A DNA stretch of 64,000 nt from Prorocentrum cordatum (Eukaryota; Sar; Dinophyceae; Prorocentrales; Prorocentraceae), in assembly GCA_963575745.1 (NCBI GenBank), contig CAUYUJ010014593.1:60001-124000 (forward strand), written 5' to 3'. The notes beneath the pieces were generated by a model that made no database searches, had not been told where the DNA came from, and saw only the letters and a list, made by a program, of their open reading frames with translations. The translations under genes and the position numbers were made by a program. Positions 21,241 through 31,840 of the stretch are shown in pieces; within the stretch, counting starts at the first letter, position 1; every line of letters begins with the position of its first letter.

Positions 21241-22215
21241 TCACGGAACACCATCATCATCACCACCAGGGCCATCATCATCACCATCATCATCAACATC
21301 GTCAACAGCAACATCATCATCATCACCATCACCCCCATCATCATCACCATCATCGGGACACCATCATCATCATCGGAACACTACCACCAACATCACCATC
21401 TCATCATCACGATCATGAAAAAAACACCATCGGCATCATCATCGGGACACCATCGTCATCATCCTCATCATCAACAACATCATCATCTTCACCGGAACAC
21501 CATCATCATCGTCACCATCATCATCATCAACATCATCGGGGCACCGTCATCATCCTCATCATCCTCATCAGCATCATCAACACCACCATTGGACCACCAT
21601 CATCAAAATCAGAATCGTCACCTCATCATCATCCTCATCATCAACATCATCATCACCGGAACATCGTGATCGCAATCATCATCATTATCATCATCATCGG
21701 GACACCATCATCACCACCATCAGCATCAACAGCATCATCATCAACCTCATCATTGGGCCACCATCATCAAAATCAGAATCGTCACCTCATCATCATCCTC
21801 ATCATCAACATCATCATCATCGGAACACCATCATCGTCATCATCATCACTATCATCATCATCGGGACACCATCATCACCACCATCATCATCAACAGCATC
21901 ATCATCAACCTGGGCATCACCATCATCATAGGGACACCATCATCATCTTCATCAGCATCATCAAATCATCTGATCATCATCGACATCATCAGGATCATCC
22001 ACATAATCATCATCGGGGCATCACCATCATCGGCAACATCATCATCAACAACATCATCATCGGGGCACCAGCATCACCACCATCACCATCATCATCATCA
22101 ACATCGTCAACATCATGATCATCATCATCATCGGGACGCCATCTTCATCACCACCATCACCGTCATCATCATCATCATCGTCAACACCATCATCATCATC
22201 ATCATCATCATCGTC
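21241..22215. repeat. (ATC)n microsatellite with GGGACACC interruptions
   Basis: ATC/CATCATC units are interrupted every 60-90 bp by TCGGGACACCATC or TCGGAACACCATC, which gives a higher-order periodicity. Confidence 0.93.
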
Positions 22216-22239
22216 GGGACACTGGCGCATTCATGCATG

Positions 22240-22290
22240 CATGTACCTATACGACCACCCTACGGGTGATGAGGAGGTTGGGGGGGTGGA
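22240..22290 (+). repeat. Conserved 35-bp module, copy 2
   Basis: ACCTATACGACCACCC followed by TACGGGTGATGAGGAGGT. This is the second copy of the module at 17359-17405, again next to a microsatellite. Confidence 0.6.
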
Positions 22291-22540
22291 GGGGCCGAGC
22301 AATGGGCAACAGTGGTGATTGTTCTCCTGACGATGCCAGTGGAGATTTGTTTGTCGGAGGCCTGCTGAAGCCCCTCTTGTCGCCACTGACTAAATCGCTT
22401 CAAAATATTGCTCAACGGCTGCCCTTCGGCGGTCGAGACCGATGCGCCGCCATCATATCTCTTTTTCCCTTGCTCAAACAGCGCAAACGGCTGGTAGCCC
22501 AGCGAAAGCGTGCCTCGTGCAGTCAGAGAATGCCGAGGCG

Positions 22541-22760
22541 CCGGCAAAGCCTGGCATACACCGCGCCCCCCTAATAACACTACAGCAAAGCCCGTGCGCT
22601 GGGAAAGCCCGTGCGCTGGCAAAGCCCGTGCACTGCAGCAAAGCCCGTGCCCCCTGACAGCACCGCAGCAAAGCTCCTGCCCTCTGGGAAAGCCCCCGCG
22701 CTGGCAAAGCCTGGCGCAGCCCGTGCCCGCTGGAACAGCTGCGCTGGCAAAGCCCGGCGC
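22541..22760. repeat. Cluster of GGCAAAGCC-type short repeats
   Basis: At least nine degenerate units (CTGGGAAAGCCCGTGCG, CTGGCAAAGCCCGTGC, GCAGCAAAGCTCCTGCC, CTGGCAAAGCCTGGCGC) lie in about 200 bp just past the coding end of the Helitron. It is the densest site of the short motif found throughout that element. Confidence 0.85.
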
Positions 22761-23275
22761 CATCGCGATTCGCGCGACAGATAAACATAATGCAAATCAT
22801 TGTTGTCCATGCGAACAACGGCGGCGGCGTTTTCTGGCCCATGGGACGTGATTGCCCACTGCGCCAGCGCCGTCGGAGGAGTGAAAGGGGCGACAGCGAC
22901 GCGGATGCCGAGCTCCAAGGCGACCGACATCGCCACCAACTCGTCCGCGTACTCTTTAGTGGCCAGCTTCTGCACCCAGCGAGTGCACAGCGCCTTGGTG
23001 CGCACGGGGCCCCGAACATCCAGGCCAGCAAAGGCTGCGTAGATTATGTTCTTCATGTCGGCTCTGAGCAGCACGGCGGCTTCGCCGCCGCAGAACTGGG
23101 CCCGCAGAGCTTCCGCCACCACGCCCATAGGCGAGTGGCGCACGCCAGCGTCGACACACCGCTGCGCGCCCTGTGCTGTCAGTTGGCCTGCCGCTCGATG
23201 TGCTGGAGCGTTGCCTGGCAAGACCCGGGCGAGAAAGTCGGGCCCGCGTTCGGCGAGGCCTGCTGCCAGGCATAG
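22580..23275 (-). pseudogene. Helitron C-terminal OTU-like cysteine protease domain
   Basis: In the same frame as the helicase upstream, the text SGACF, then TGA, then LCLAAGLAERG corresponds to the OTU nucleophile motif (G-x-C-W/F-x-x-L-A), with TGA where Trp is expected. Downstream KEYADELVAMSVALELGIRV and a terminal NNDLHYVYL match the rest of the OTU fold, including the catalytic His before an aromatic residue. OTU domains are deubiquitinase-type proteases and are known as fusions in some Helitrons and Helentrons. After YLSRES the frame enters the short-repeat cluster, so the natural end is near 22760. Cys and His are retained, and the premature TGA at 23276-23278 is the main lesion. Confidence 0.68.
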
Positions 23276-24922
23276 TCAGAAGCACGCGCCCGAGGTTCGG
23301 CCCGCATACTGCCCCAGGTCCCGAACGTGCGCGTCGAACTGCAGCTCACTGCGCGCGCGCTGTGAGTACTGCGTTAATACTTCGCCACCCCCCAAAACTT
23401 CGCAGTCCAGAGCCCGGACCGCCTTGGCAGAATGGCGACGGAACCATTCGAGTGCGTCGTACCTTGTGCGCTGCGCGCCCAGGCCGTTGAGCAGAAGCAC
23501 CAGCGCGTGCCGGAACTGGAACGACGTCTGCTCCAACGCACGGGCGATGTCAACCTCGTTGAAGCCCATGTCGATCATCGTCGCCGCCGCAGAGGTCTCA
23601 GCCGCGGCGCCCGCCTCCGAAGCCGCGGGCCCCTGAGCACCCGTCTGCGTCGACGAGGTCTTCCCGCTGGAGCCGCTCTTCCCGCGGACTGGCAAAGCCC
23701 GGCCCGGCTTCTTCTTCGGTTTCTGTGCGCGGAACGAGGCTGCGATATTCCAAAGGCCGGTGGCCTTGCGGCCCGATTGCTCCTCGCAGAACCGGGGGGC
23801 GCTGTCTCGGATAGGCGCGACGCCCACCGCGGACAGCATTGCCCGCAGATCTGCCAGCTCAGCACCATCAAGTTCGCGCCCTTCCTTTGCGAGCGCGGTG
23901 GTCCGGAAGCGTTGCTCGTGCTCAGCCATTAATGCTTCAGGAGCAGTGCCTCTCCGCTCGAGCAGTCTGGCAAACGTGGCGCCCCCCTTGCTCTCGAACT
24001 CCGCCCTGGCGAAGAAGTCCTTTGCCAGGCGCGCGGACAGAAAGTCCGTCAAGGGTGGGAGCTTGTGAAAGGCCATAGACTCCCACTTCGTGACACGGGC
24101 CCATGCCGCGAAGGCCATCCCGAGCTTGCCCACCGGGTTGGGTCCTCGACAACAACCAAAGGAGACGATGAAGCCCTCGCGCGCCGCGATGCCCTGCGAC
24201 TTGTGGATGGTGAGCGCCCATGCCAGGCGCAGGGGCATGCCGGCGCGAGTCAGCGACTGCAAGGTCTTGTGCCGCACCTCTGCGCAGGGGGCCGGTGCCC
24301 AGGTCCTCGGGAGATTGTCGAAGCAAGCGGGGCCCTTGTACGCGGGGCAATGCACGACCACGAAGTCAGGAACTGGGCAAGCGGGCCCCCCCCGGGGAAA
24401 CGCTCCGAGAGTGGAGCTGGGATGGCCGACCCCAGCGAGTGTACTCTGGCCAGTTCGCTGCCCCCCTGGGGAGGCGCACGCGATGGCGACGACCACCCCC
24501 CGAGCCCCAATCATGAGCCCGAGGGGCACAGTGGGGACGCCCCACAAATAATTTTGCGTTAACATCACCCGCGCCCCCACGCGCAGGTGGAGTGCCTTGC
24601 GGAGTCGCTGGAAGTCATCGGCACTCCTGTGTAATCCGCGCGGGTCGTTGCGTCGTGCCTCTGTCCTCGCGACGACGCCCCCCGCGCTGGCAATGCCTGG
24701 CGCGCCGTGAAGGGGTGCCCTGGCTGCCAATTGCTTACCGTTGATCTTCCCGACAGCTTGGTTCTCCGGCGCGAGAACCAACCCCTCGCGGACGAGAGAC
24801 TCACCGCCCTGCCACGCGCACGTGTTGGCAGACTGAAGGTCCGAGCCACTCATCGTGTCCAACTCGCGGGTCTTCCACAGAGCGTAATCCTCCGTTGTGA
24901 TCGCCGCATCTCCGAGTCTCAT
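23276..24922 (-). pseudogene. Helitron helicase, C-terminal half (Pif1-type)
   Basis: The frame carries MRLGDAAITTEDYALW, AENQAVGKIN-like text (VLAPENQAVGKIN), GARVMLTQNYLWGVPTVPLG, WALTIHKSQGIAAREG and KLPPLTDFLSARL. These correspond to Pif1/Helitron helicase motifs IV to VI. TIHKSQG is the hallmark of motif VI and lies near 24190-24215. It is a superfamily-1B DNA helicase that unwinds DNA during rolling-circle transposition. It is in frame with the upstream segment ending at 24971, separated by a TAG where Leu is expected (VSR, stop, RRIHRQKGADAFK). The short motif lies inside it at 24687-24703 and 23689-23703, and the final part leads into the OTU domain. Confidence 0.85.
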
Positions 24923-24970
24923 AGTCGACTCTTTGAATGCATCGGCACCCTTCTGGCGGTGGATACGACG

Positions 24971-25405
24971 CTACCGTGAGACGTCCTCAAATTCGGCGAA
25001 GGTCTTCTGGCCGGCCAGCGCCATGGATCGAACAGTCGGGCCGCCCGCGCCCACGCGAGGCATGCCCGGGAGCAAGCTAGTGGCCAGCACTGGCGGCAGT
25101 TGTGCGAAGCCGCCCATGAGAACTACGCCGACGCCGCCGAACGGGCCCATGTCTTCCGGCGGCGGGCAGCGAAACCGTCTGCGCCACAGCGCGCGCGCCA
25201 CCTGCTGCATACGCCTGCTGACGATCTCGAAAGAGGCGGCCCCGCACGTGGACACCTCGTCCACAACCAACATGCAGTTCCACGTGCTCGAGCAGGTCGA
25301 CGAGATCATCCAACTTGTCTCCAGCCAAGTCGTCACTCGCGGAATCGCGGCTCGTGTGGAAGATGCTGTCGATCGTGCTCGCCCCGCCCCCGAGTTTCGC
25401 ACGAT
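24971..25405 (-). pseudogene. Helitron helicase, Walker B segment
   Basis: Two frames carry this part. One reads STIDSIFHTSRDSASDDLAG then KLDDLVDLLEHVELHV. The other picks up MLVVDEVSTCGAASFEIV and GVVLMGGFAQLPPVLATS. VDEVS is the Walker B motif, and GGFAQLPPV is the Pif1 motif III (normally GGDFxQLPPV, so the Asp is missing here). The frame change near 25270 is a one-base indel. The segment ends with FAEFEDVSR and a TAG. Upstream it abuts the CCGAACCGG satellite that separates it from Walker A. Confidence 0.85.
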
Positions 25406-25409
25406 GGCC

Positions 25410-26790
25410 GCGAACCGGACCGAGGACCGAGAACCGGGTCTGGAACCGAACCGGCCATCCAAACCGAACCGGCCGAACCGAACTGGCCCGCTGCGCGAAC
25501 CGAACCGGCCGAACCGAACCGGCGGAAACCGAACCGGCCGAACCGAACTGGCCAACCCGAACCAGCCGAACCGGACCGGACAGGCGGAACCGAACCGGCC
25601 AAATCGGAGTGCAAGTCAGGACCTCAGGACCCCTTTGGCGGCCCCCCCGCGCGAGGGCAGGGGGCCGCCCCCGAGGCAATTGCCCGGGCCCCGAGGGGCC
25701 ACCCCGCCAGCAGTCAACCGCGCGCCCCCCCGACCCAAAATTCAGAGCCCCATGAAAAGCCCACAATCCGAACCCCCCCCGGTCCGGGCCCCCCCCGGTC
25801 CAGACCCCCCCCCGGTCCGGACCCCCCCCGGTCCGGGCCCCCCCGCTCCGACCCCGGCCCGGGCCCCCCCCCCCCGGGCCCCCCCCCCGGTCCGGACCCT
25901 CCCCTGGTCCGGACCCCCCCCCCCCGGCCCGGCACCCCCCCGGCCCGGGCCCCCCCCAGTCTGGACCCCCCCCGGGTCCGGACCCCTCCCGGTCCGGATC
26001 CCGGGGCCCCGGACCCCCGGGGGTCCGGGCCCCTCCCGGTCCGGGCACCTCCCGGTCCGGACCCCCCCCGGTCTGGACCTCCCCCGGCCCGGACCCCAGG
26101 GAGCCCGGACCCTGGCCGCGGGGGGCGCCCGGACCCCGGGCCAGGGGGGGTCTGGACCGAGGGAGGTCCGGGCGGGGGGGGGGTCCGGACCGGGGGGGGC
26201 CCGGACCGGGGGAGGTCCAGACCGTCCCCGGTCCGGGCCTCCCCTGGTCCGGATTCTGGGCCCACGGGGGTCCGGGCCGGGGCGGGTCCGGACCCCCCCC
26301 CAGTCCGGACCCCCAAGGGTCCGGACCCCCCTGGATCGGACCCCCCCCGGTCCGGACCCTCCCCGGTCCGGACCCCTCGTCCTCGTCCTCGTCCTCCTCC
26401 TCCTCCTCCTCCTCCTCCTCCTCCTCTCCTCCTCCTCCTCCTCCTCCCTCCTCCTCCTCCTCCTCTTCCTCCTCCTCCTCTCCCTCCTCCTCCCTCTCCC
26501 TCTCCCCCGCTGTCCCCATCCCCGTCGGGGCTGCCGATCGGGGCGGCCTGGAATCGAAGCGAATCGAAATCGGGCTGACTGAAATCGCCACTGCATAAAT
26601 TCGAACCGGCCGAACCAAGAACCGGCCGAACCGGACCGGTCGGAACGCATAAAACCGAACCGGCCGAACCGAACCAGAGAACCGAACCCGTCGAACCGAA
26701 CCGGCTTGCGACGCGAACCGGAGCCGGTCAAACCTAACCAGTCGCACATCGAACCGAACCGGGCCGGGCCGAACCGCGGCTTTCATGGGT
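25410..26790. repeat. CCGAACCGG / CCCCCCCGGTCCGGAC satellite inserted in the helicase
   Basis: CCGAACCGG-type units occupy 25430-25610 and 26590-26770. CCCCCCGGTCCGGACC units fill 25770-26370 and a CTC tract fills 26385-26500. The block separates the helicase Walker A region (26871-26900) from the Walker B region. No clear GT-AG boundaries are visible at its edges. AAAGCCGCGGTTCGG at one edge and CCGGTTCGCGGCC at the other look similar. Confidence 0.85.
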
Positions 26791-27286
26791 TCGCCGCTGC
26801 ATGGTGAGGACACTGTCGTACGACCCGAACTTCTTGCGGACCTGCATGGTTGATGGCGATCTGGGCGTTTTGCGTCTTCCCCGTGCCGGCCGTGCCCAGA
26901 ACCGTAAGTCTGAGCGCCGGTCCGATTTTTGGGGCCCCGCCCGTTGCTGGCAAAGCCTGGCGCCAGGCCACCCGCTTGTCTGCCCATTATGCCAGCATCT
27001 GCGCGAAGAGTTTTTGAGTCGGGTCCAAAGTCTGCGTGGCCGCGTCGAAATCCGACGGGGCAGCCGCCATCTCGGACTGGAATGTTCTGCCGAGCTCCGC
27101 CAGGCCACCCCGCAACTTCGCAACGACACCAAACTTAGAGCACGTGAAGTCAGACCGCTCCAAGGGGCGAGCAGATAGAGTGGCTGGCCAGCCAACTGCG
27201 GCGGCGCCGACAATGTCCGGCGCCGGTGGCTGCCAAGCGATGCGCGTATAATCCACTCCGGTCGGGTTGACACGGTGGCCCGCCAC
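26783..27286 (-). pseudogene. Helitron helicase, Walker A segment
   Basis: The frame reads SDFDAATQTLDPTQKLFAQM then LA, a TAA stop (26987-26989), and WADKRVAWRQ in the same frame. It continues LRLTVLGTAGTGKTQNAQIA. LDPTQKLFA is the Q-like motif that opens Pif1/Helitron helicases, and GTAGTGKT is the Walker A P-loop that binds ATP. One copy of the 18-bp motif (26947-26963) sits between them and is read as RQALPA, not in the GFAS frame. The coding continues past the P-loop into satellite DNA. Confidence 0.86.
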
Positions 27287-27301
27287 AGCCTCTTCTTCCT
27301 C

Positions 27302-27979
27302 CTATGTGTCTGCATCCACGGCGTCGGGGTAATCAATGTCGATCTCCGTCGCCAACGTTCTGCCGAGTGCGCTCTCCGCTTGTTCTGCCGTGACAACGGC
27401 GCTCTGCGGGATCTCCCCCACGCTTGCCGCGTGCTCCAGCAAGATCGGCTTCTGTGGCCGTGGGCGCCCCCCCAGATCATCCACACTGTCGTCGTCGCTG
27501 CCCGACGCCCCCCCATGTACCTGGCGACCTGCCGCCAGAACTCGGTTGAGCCAGCGCGCCAGTCGCTGTGCCAGAACTGGCTTCCGGTCATCGATTCTCC
27601 CACCGAGCTTGAGGCCCGTGCGGCCGAGTATGCGAAGGATGGCCTGCAGCTTCTTCTTGGAGTGGGACTTGAAAGACTGCGGGAGAAAGCCGGCATCGGC
27701 GTCTCCGCACTGCGCGTGGATAGCGAAAATGTAGTCGTGGATGGAAGACACGACGGGCACCGCGACCTCAGCCTCCAGCAGGGAATCGTGCAGCTCGCGG
27801 TGCGTCCACTTCAAATCTTTTCTGATGAAAGACACCATGGCCTCCTGGATCTTCATGTTTTCCTCCTCTTCCATAAAAAACTCCTCGTCTCGCTTCTCCG
27901 CGCTGTCAAAGACCGGCCGGAGCTCCGCCTTGCGCCGCGCTTCGGTCGCCTCCTCTCGGATAAGAGCGGTTTGAGACAC
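27302..27979 (-). pseudogene. Helitron RepHel linker segment
   Basis: An open frame of 225 codons between the Rep and helicase domains. It is acidic at the start (EEEENMKIQEAMVSF), has a central HDYIFAIHAQCGDADAGFLP, and a basic QSFKSHSKKKLQAIL stretch. It matches the region of Helitron proteins preceding the helicase in position and composition. No catalytic motif is visible. It abuts a short tandem duplication at 28020-28200 that repeats CGACGACGACGACGCGAAAACGG. Confidence 0.6.
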
Positions 27980-28021
27980 TGGAACGGAAAAGTGAACTGC
28001 AGACAGTTTTCACTCGGCGCC

Positions 28022-28195
28022 CCGGTCCAGCAACGATCAACGACGGACGACCCGACGACGACGACGACGACGCGAAAACGGCGCCGGAGGTCCAGGCATC
28101 TGCACTCGGCACCCCGGTCCAGGAACGACCAACGACCGACGACGACGACGAGGACGACGACGCGAAAACGGCGCCGGATGTCCAGACAATCGATC
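28022..28195. repeat. Two-copy tandem duplication, about 80 bp
   Basis: CACTCGGCGCCCCGGTCCAG / CACTCGGCACCCCGGTCCAG, followed by AACGACCAACGACGACGACG-like text and GCGAAAACGGCGCCGGA, occurs twice in tandem between Helitron coding segments. It may be a relict intron or an expansion. Confidence 0.75.
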
Positions 28196-28264
28196 TGACA
28201 GATTTTTCCAGTTGCGCCCAGCCATGGCGACCGGGCCCCTCCCCGCAGGCCAACTCCCAGTGTC

Positions 28265-28824
28265 TCAATCGGCCCTCCTCGGATCCTCCTGGTCCGCCGT
28301 GGCCATGCCCGCCCACTGCTTCTGCTTCCAGTCCGCGTCGTGCTCCACGAATATGTACTTGACCGGGGCGAGAGCAGCTGCTACTCGGCAGGTCGACCGT
28401 TTTCTCTCTTCGGCCTGTGTGCGGCGCGCCGCCCCTAGATGCCACGCCTTCGCGATGTGCGGAGGGTATGGCGCCGAGCGCAGACTCGAGCGCTCTCCGG
28501 TCTGGGCGGTCGCAAAGCGCTGCGTCAGCTCGAACGCAGCCTCGTCGGTGAAACCGGCCAGGTGCTCGGCGCCCCGAAACGTCCCCTTGCACGTCTCGAC
28601 ATGGTTGCAGTGCGCCAGGAGAGTCCAGATGCATGCCACTGTCTTCGCCTGACCGAACCTGCCCGCAGGGTGGATGACGACGATGTCGGGCGCTGGCTTG
28701 AGCACCGCGCTGTTGCCGGAGCGGTTGAAGCGACGCTGGAATTCCCACCGCCCGAGCAACTCCAGGAAGGTCTGCCAATTGCGCTCGACTTCGGCCTTCG
28801 AGCCTGCAAGAGTAGCGCTGTCAA
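28265..28824 (-). pseudogene. Helitron Rep-to-helicase segment
   Basis: Across two overlapping frames the text reads LGRWEFQRRFNRSGNSAVLK, DIVVIHPAGRFGQAKTVACI, WTLLAHCNHVETCKG and FTDEAAFELTQRFATAQ. This matches the part of RepHel proteins in which a conserved Trp-x-Phe is followed by a P-x-G-R block and the (W/K)TLLAHCN segment. The frame ends at an in-frame stop after ADQEDPRRAD. It has no standalone function. Confidence 0.6.
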
Positions 28825-28861
28825 GGACTGGCGCTCCCGCCCTGCGAAGTATGGGCGCCCA

Positions 28862-30079
28862 CTATGGCTCCGCTGTCAACGGATGCCGCTTGGAGAGCAC
28901 AGCATTCGACGGCAATTTCCATTCCGACCGGCTCACGTAGTGCTCCGCCTGGGATTGCTCGACGGTGCAAGCGCCCGGGTCATCTTCGGCCACGAGTTTT
29001 GTTATCGTCTTGGGTTGCCTGGTCTCGGCCCTGAGGAACAGGCCCCTGAACTCCCGCGTGCACATGAAGCGCGGGGCCCCGAAGATGAGTGCATGCACTC
29101 GAGCTGGGACTTGACCTCGCTGATCGACTGGAGGTTGGACCACCGGAGCACGGCGGACCCGGTGCCTTGCTGGCACTCTCTGGCTTTCTCCATGCACATG
29201 GAGAAGCTGTGCTCCATGGCCTTGATCAGCGCCCCCTGGCCGGACTAGATTGGTCGACATGTACTCGACGACCGCGTCTTTGGTCAACGTGGCCTGGAAG
29301 TCCATGTTTGAAAGCATGGCCAGCATGACGACGGGGACGAAGTTGTTGAGGAAATGGCAGTTCCGTGCCATCCATAGCCTGTGCAGATCGCGGCGGCGCG
29401 GGTCCTCCGCGACCGTCTCCGCGCCAGGGTCAATGAGCGCGCGAGGGAACAGCTTGTTGCAAGAGACGCGCTCAATGGTGGAATGCTCGTCGTCGACGTG
29501 CGCGCGCCGCTGGTCTTTGGCGGGTTGGACCATGGCATAGGGCTTGTGCAAGTCGCGCATGTTCACCCACTCCGCCAGCGCCGCGACGAAGCGAAGTCTG
29601 GCTCTTGCTTGCCGAGCCTCCGAGCTGGCAATGCCTGGCTCGAGGAGCTCCGTCTGCAGAACGTCACGCGGCGCTCTGGAGCAGCCCTCCAGGATGTCGA
29701 CCAGCTCGGCCCAGCAGCTTTCACCAGCAGCGCCGCCGGCATCGAGGCTACCCAACAGACAGCGGGCATGGGCCTCGTACGAAATAAATACCCTCCGGAG
29801 ATCGAACCTGCTTCTCGCCGGCGGGCCCGAGCGCCTGACGCACGCCGACAGCACCTGCCAAGGCACCCGATGCGGCGCTGGCAAGGCCTGGCGCCGGGCT
29901 CCCGCCAATTGGTATCGCCTCGGGCAGCCCGGGCGACATGTCTTTTGCCACGTTGTATTCGGTGTAGGCGCGTTCCCAGAACGCGGCCAGACGATCCGCG
30001 GCCTCTGCTTGCGGCACGGCGCGTTGACCCGGCACAGGCGCGTCAATCTCCACGGCCCCTGACTCGTCTCCTCGTTCAC
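28862..30079 (-). pseudogene. Helitron Rep domain, C-terminal part
   Basis: Contains CNKLFPRALIDPGAETVAED, LMARNCHFLNNFVPVVMLAM-type text (LWMARNCHFLNNFVP), LSNMDFQATLTKDAVVEYMS, then a frame change near 29225-29250 to KAMEHSFSMCMEKARECQQG and VLRWSNLQSISEVKSQLECM, and a return to IFGAPRFMCTREFRGLF. These blocks follow the Helitron Rep order. The catalytic Y-x-x-x-Y pair would fall at EYMSTN: the first Tyr is present, but the second position is not Tyr in the present frame. Two frameshifts flank the middle block. The motif copies at 29625 and 29877 lie in its N-terminal half. Confidence 0.75.
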
Positions 30080-30488
30080 GTGGTACCCCGATCTTGTCGA
30101 TGCGAGGTGCGCCGACCACCCAGGATGCCATGTGCGCGTGGATGATGCCCCCTTCGCTCCACTCGTACGTCACGTACCAGTCGTCGACCTGACCGAAATG
30201 GCGCAGGTCAGGGTTGCCTCCCAAGGTGATGTCCTCGCCCATGCGTGAACCCAACTCCGCCTGGATTTTCCGCAGTGCGTCGGCTTGCCCAGGTACAGAA
30301 TCGGACTGCAGCTGCTCCGTCAGCAACGCCGCGGTCAAGGCCGTAGCCATCTCCAGCTTGACGGCGCAGCACCACGCCACAGCACCCAGGTCCCGCGCTG
30401 ACAGCTGGTAGTAAGTTTTTGTTTCATGGCGGCCTCCCTGTCTGGACCTGAAGGGAGCTGTTCCCACTGCGCGCGGTGCTCCCGACAC
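29940..30488 (-). pseudogene. Helitron HUH Rep nuclease segment
   Basis: Reads YYQLSARDLGAVAWCCAVKL, MGEDITLGGNPDLRHFGQVD, DWYVTYEWSEGGIIHAHMAS, WVVG. The His-Ala-His (plus 30132-30140) is the HUH metal-binding motif of rolling-circle initiators, preceded by the expected E-W/F-x-x-G-G context. The HUH endonuclease nicks and joins DNA through Tyr residues located in the next segment. A frameshift near 30430 separates it from the N-terminal Helitron_like_N part. Confidence 0.8.
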
Positions 30489-31840
30489 GCGGGATTGTCG
30501 GCGTCACTGGAAGGGTATGCCATCAACAGCGTCGCGTGTAGTTGTGCCCACTTTTACACGCTGCAGGTAAGCGTACAAAAGCCGGACGGGATCCTGCCGG
30601 CGCCGCCGTTCATCCCGAAGTCGGCCGTCTCCGCTTCGATCTGGTGAACCATGGCCTCGAGATGTTGGCGCATCTTGCGCCTCTCGCCAATGGATCCCGG
30701 GATCAAGTTCGTCACGGTCGACAGCTGCTGCGCCAACTCGCGCCGTTTGCCCTTGTCCATCAACGACTCGAGCGTGTAGTCTCGGCACGCTTTCTTGGCG
30801 CGGAAAAATATCCGCTGGACGCCCGGGGCCATAACTCGGAGCATGGTGTCCAGGAGCCAGTAGCGAAACCTGGTGTGGCGCATGAACCACCCGTCGTGCC
30901 ACAGCATAACGTACCGGCCCCACTCCTCGAAGCGAAGCGCGCGGCGCAAGCCGCCCCTGTCGCCATGGTAGTCGCCGACCCCGTGCGGGAACACTTTCGG
31001 GAAAGCTTTCGCCATGCACCCCGGCGTGTCCTCCCGGACGGCCTGCCCGGGCTCGTCCTCCACGTCAGGCGGGCCCACGCGCGGATACTTGAGCTTCCGA
31101 CCGCGGCAGCGGGGCGCGTCCTCTGCAGGCGGGTCCGCAGCGGAGCGCGCGCTGGCAAAGCCTGGCGCCTCGTCTCGCCGTCCGAGGACCTCCTCGGCCG
31201 CGCCTGCGGGCGAGTGGACCACGTCTTCTCGCAGGCCCACGTCATCCCCCGCCTCGGCCGACGCGGTGGCTCCGGTGTGAACGAGTTCGGGGTCCTCGCC
31301 GTACTCCTCCATCATCGCTGCATCCAGCTCCGCGCGGAACACATGGAGGTCCAAGGGGCAGTCATGTGCGTCAAGGGAGCGGATGGCCCGAAGCGTGTCG
31401 GACGGTTCCCCCCCCTGCGGCAGACAGAGACGCGGCCATGCGGTACACGTTCTGGCCAAACACCTCGGCGACGAGGCGCCGAGCCCGCCCCCGCGCGTCA
31501 TAACCTGGTGCGTCGGTAGAGTCTGGCTCCGCGTCAACGGGCCCCCCTTCCAGAAGGAGTTCGCGGACTCGTTTGCCGATGGCATATCCGAAATCACCTG
31601 CCGCGGCCTCTGAGACGGCGAGCCCCATCCACCGTTCGAAACATGTTGGAGTGACGGGCGGGACCTGCGCGGAGTCGTCGTCGGCCCCCCGGGTGGTGCC
31701 CACCTGCACGTCGTCTCCGGCCCACGCATCCGCGGCGTCGTCTCGCCACTCCACGTTCGCGCAGTACGGGTTGTTGGCCTTGAGCCACAGGAACGCGGCT
31801 TTGAGTTTGCGCGCGTCCACTTTGAACAACGCGCGCCCAC
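30335..31840 (-). pseudogene. Helitron_like_N domain segment
   Basis: In frame: KAFPKVFPHGVGDYHGDRGG, FEEWGRYVMLWHDGWFMRHT, RFRYWLLDTMLRVMAPGVQR, AKKACRDYTLESLMDKGKRR, NLIPGSIGERRKMRQHLEAM, RIPSGFCTLTCSV. It then has an in-frame TAA (30554-30556, where Tyr is expected) and KWAQLHATLLMAYPSSDADN. FP-x-FP-x-G-x-GD, the H-x-R-F segment and the P-S-x-F-x-TLTC motif define this domain. It precedes the HUH motif in Helitron proteins. A copy of the 18-bp motif (31152-31167) is translated as PGFAS between the acidic leader and this domain. Confidence 0.85.

Noticed and set aside
18504-21353. Tyr-Glu-Pro, Ser-Pro-Met, Gly-Leu-Ile and Arg-Ala-His repeat proteins
   Set aside because: All are translations of one 9-bp DNA repeat in different frames. 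The array is better explained as noncoding.
25077-26987. 636-codon Gly/Pro/Arg-rich minus-strand frame
   Set aside because: Most of it is CCGGTCCGG satellite. Only the first part (Walker A region) and the last part (STIDSIFHTSR) are real Helitron text.
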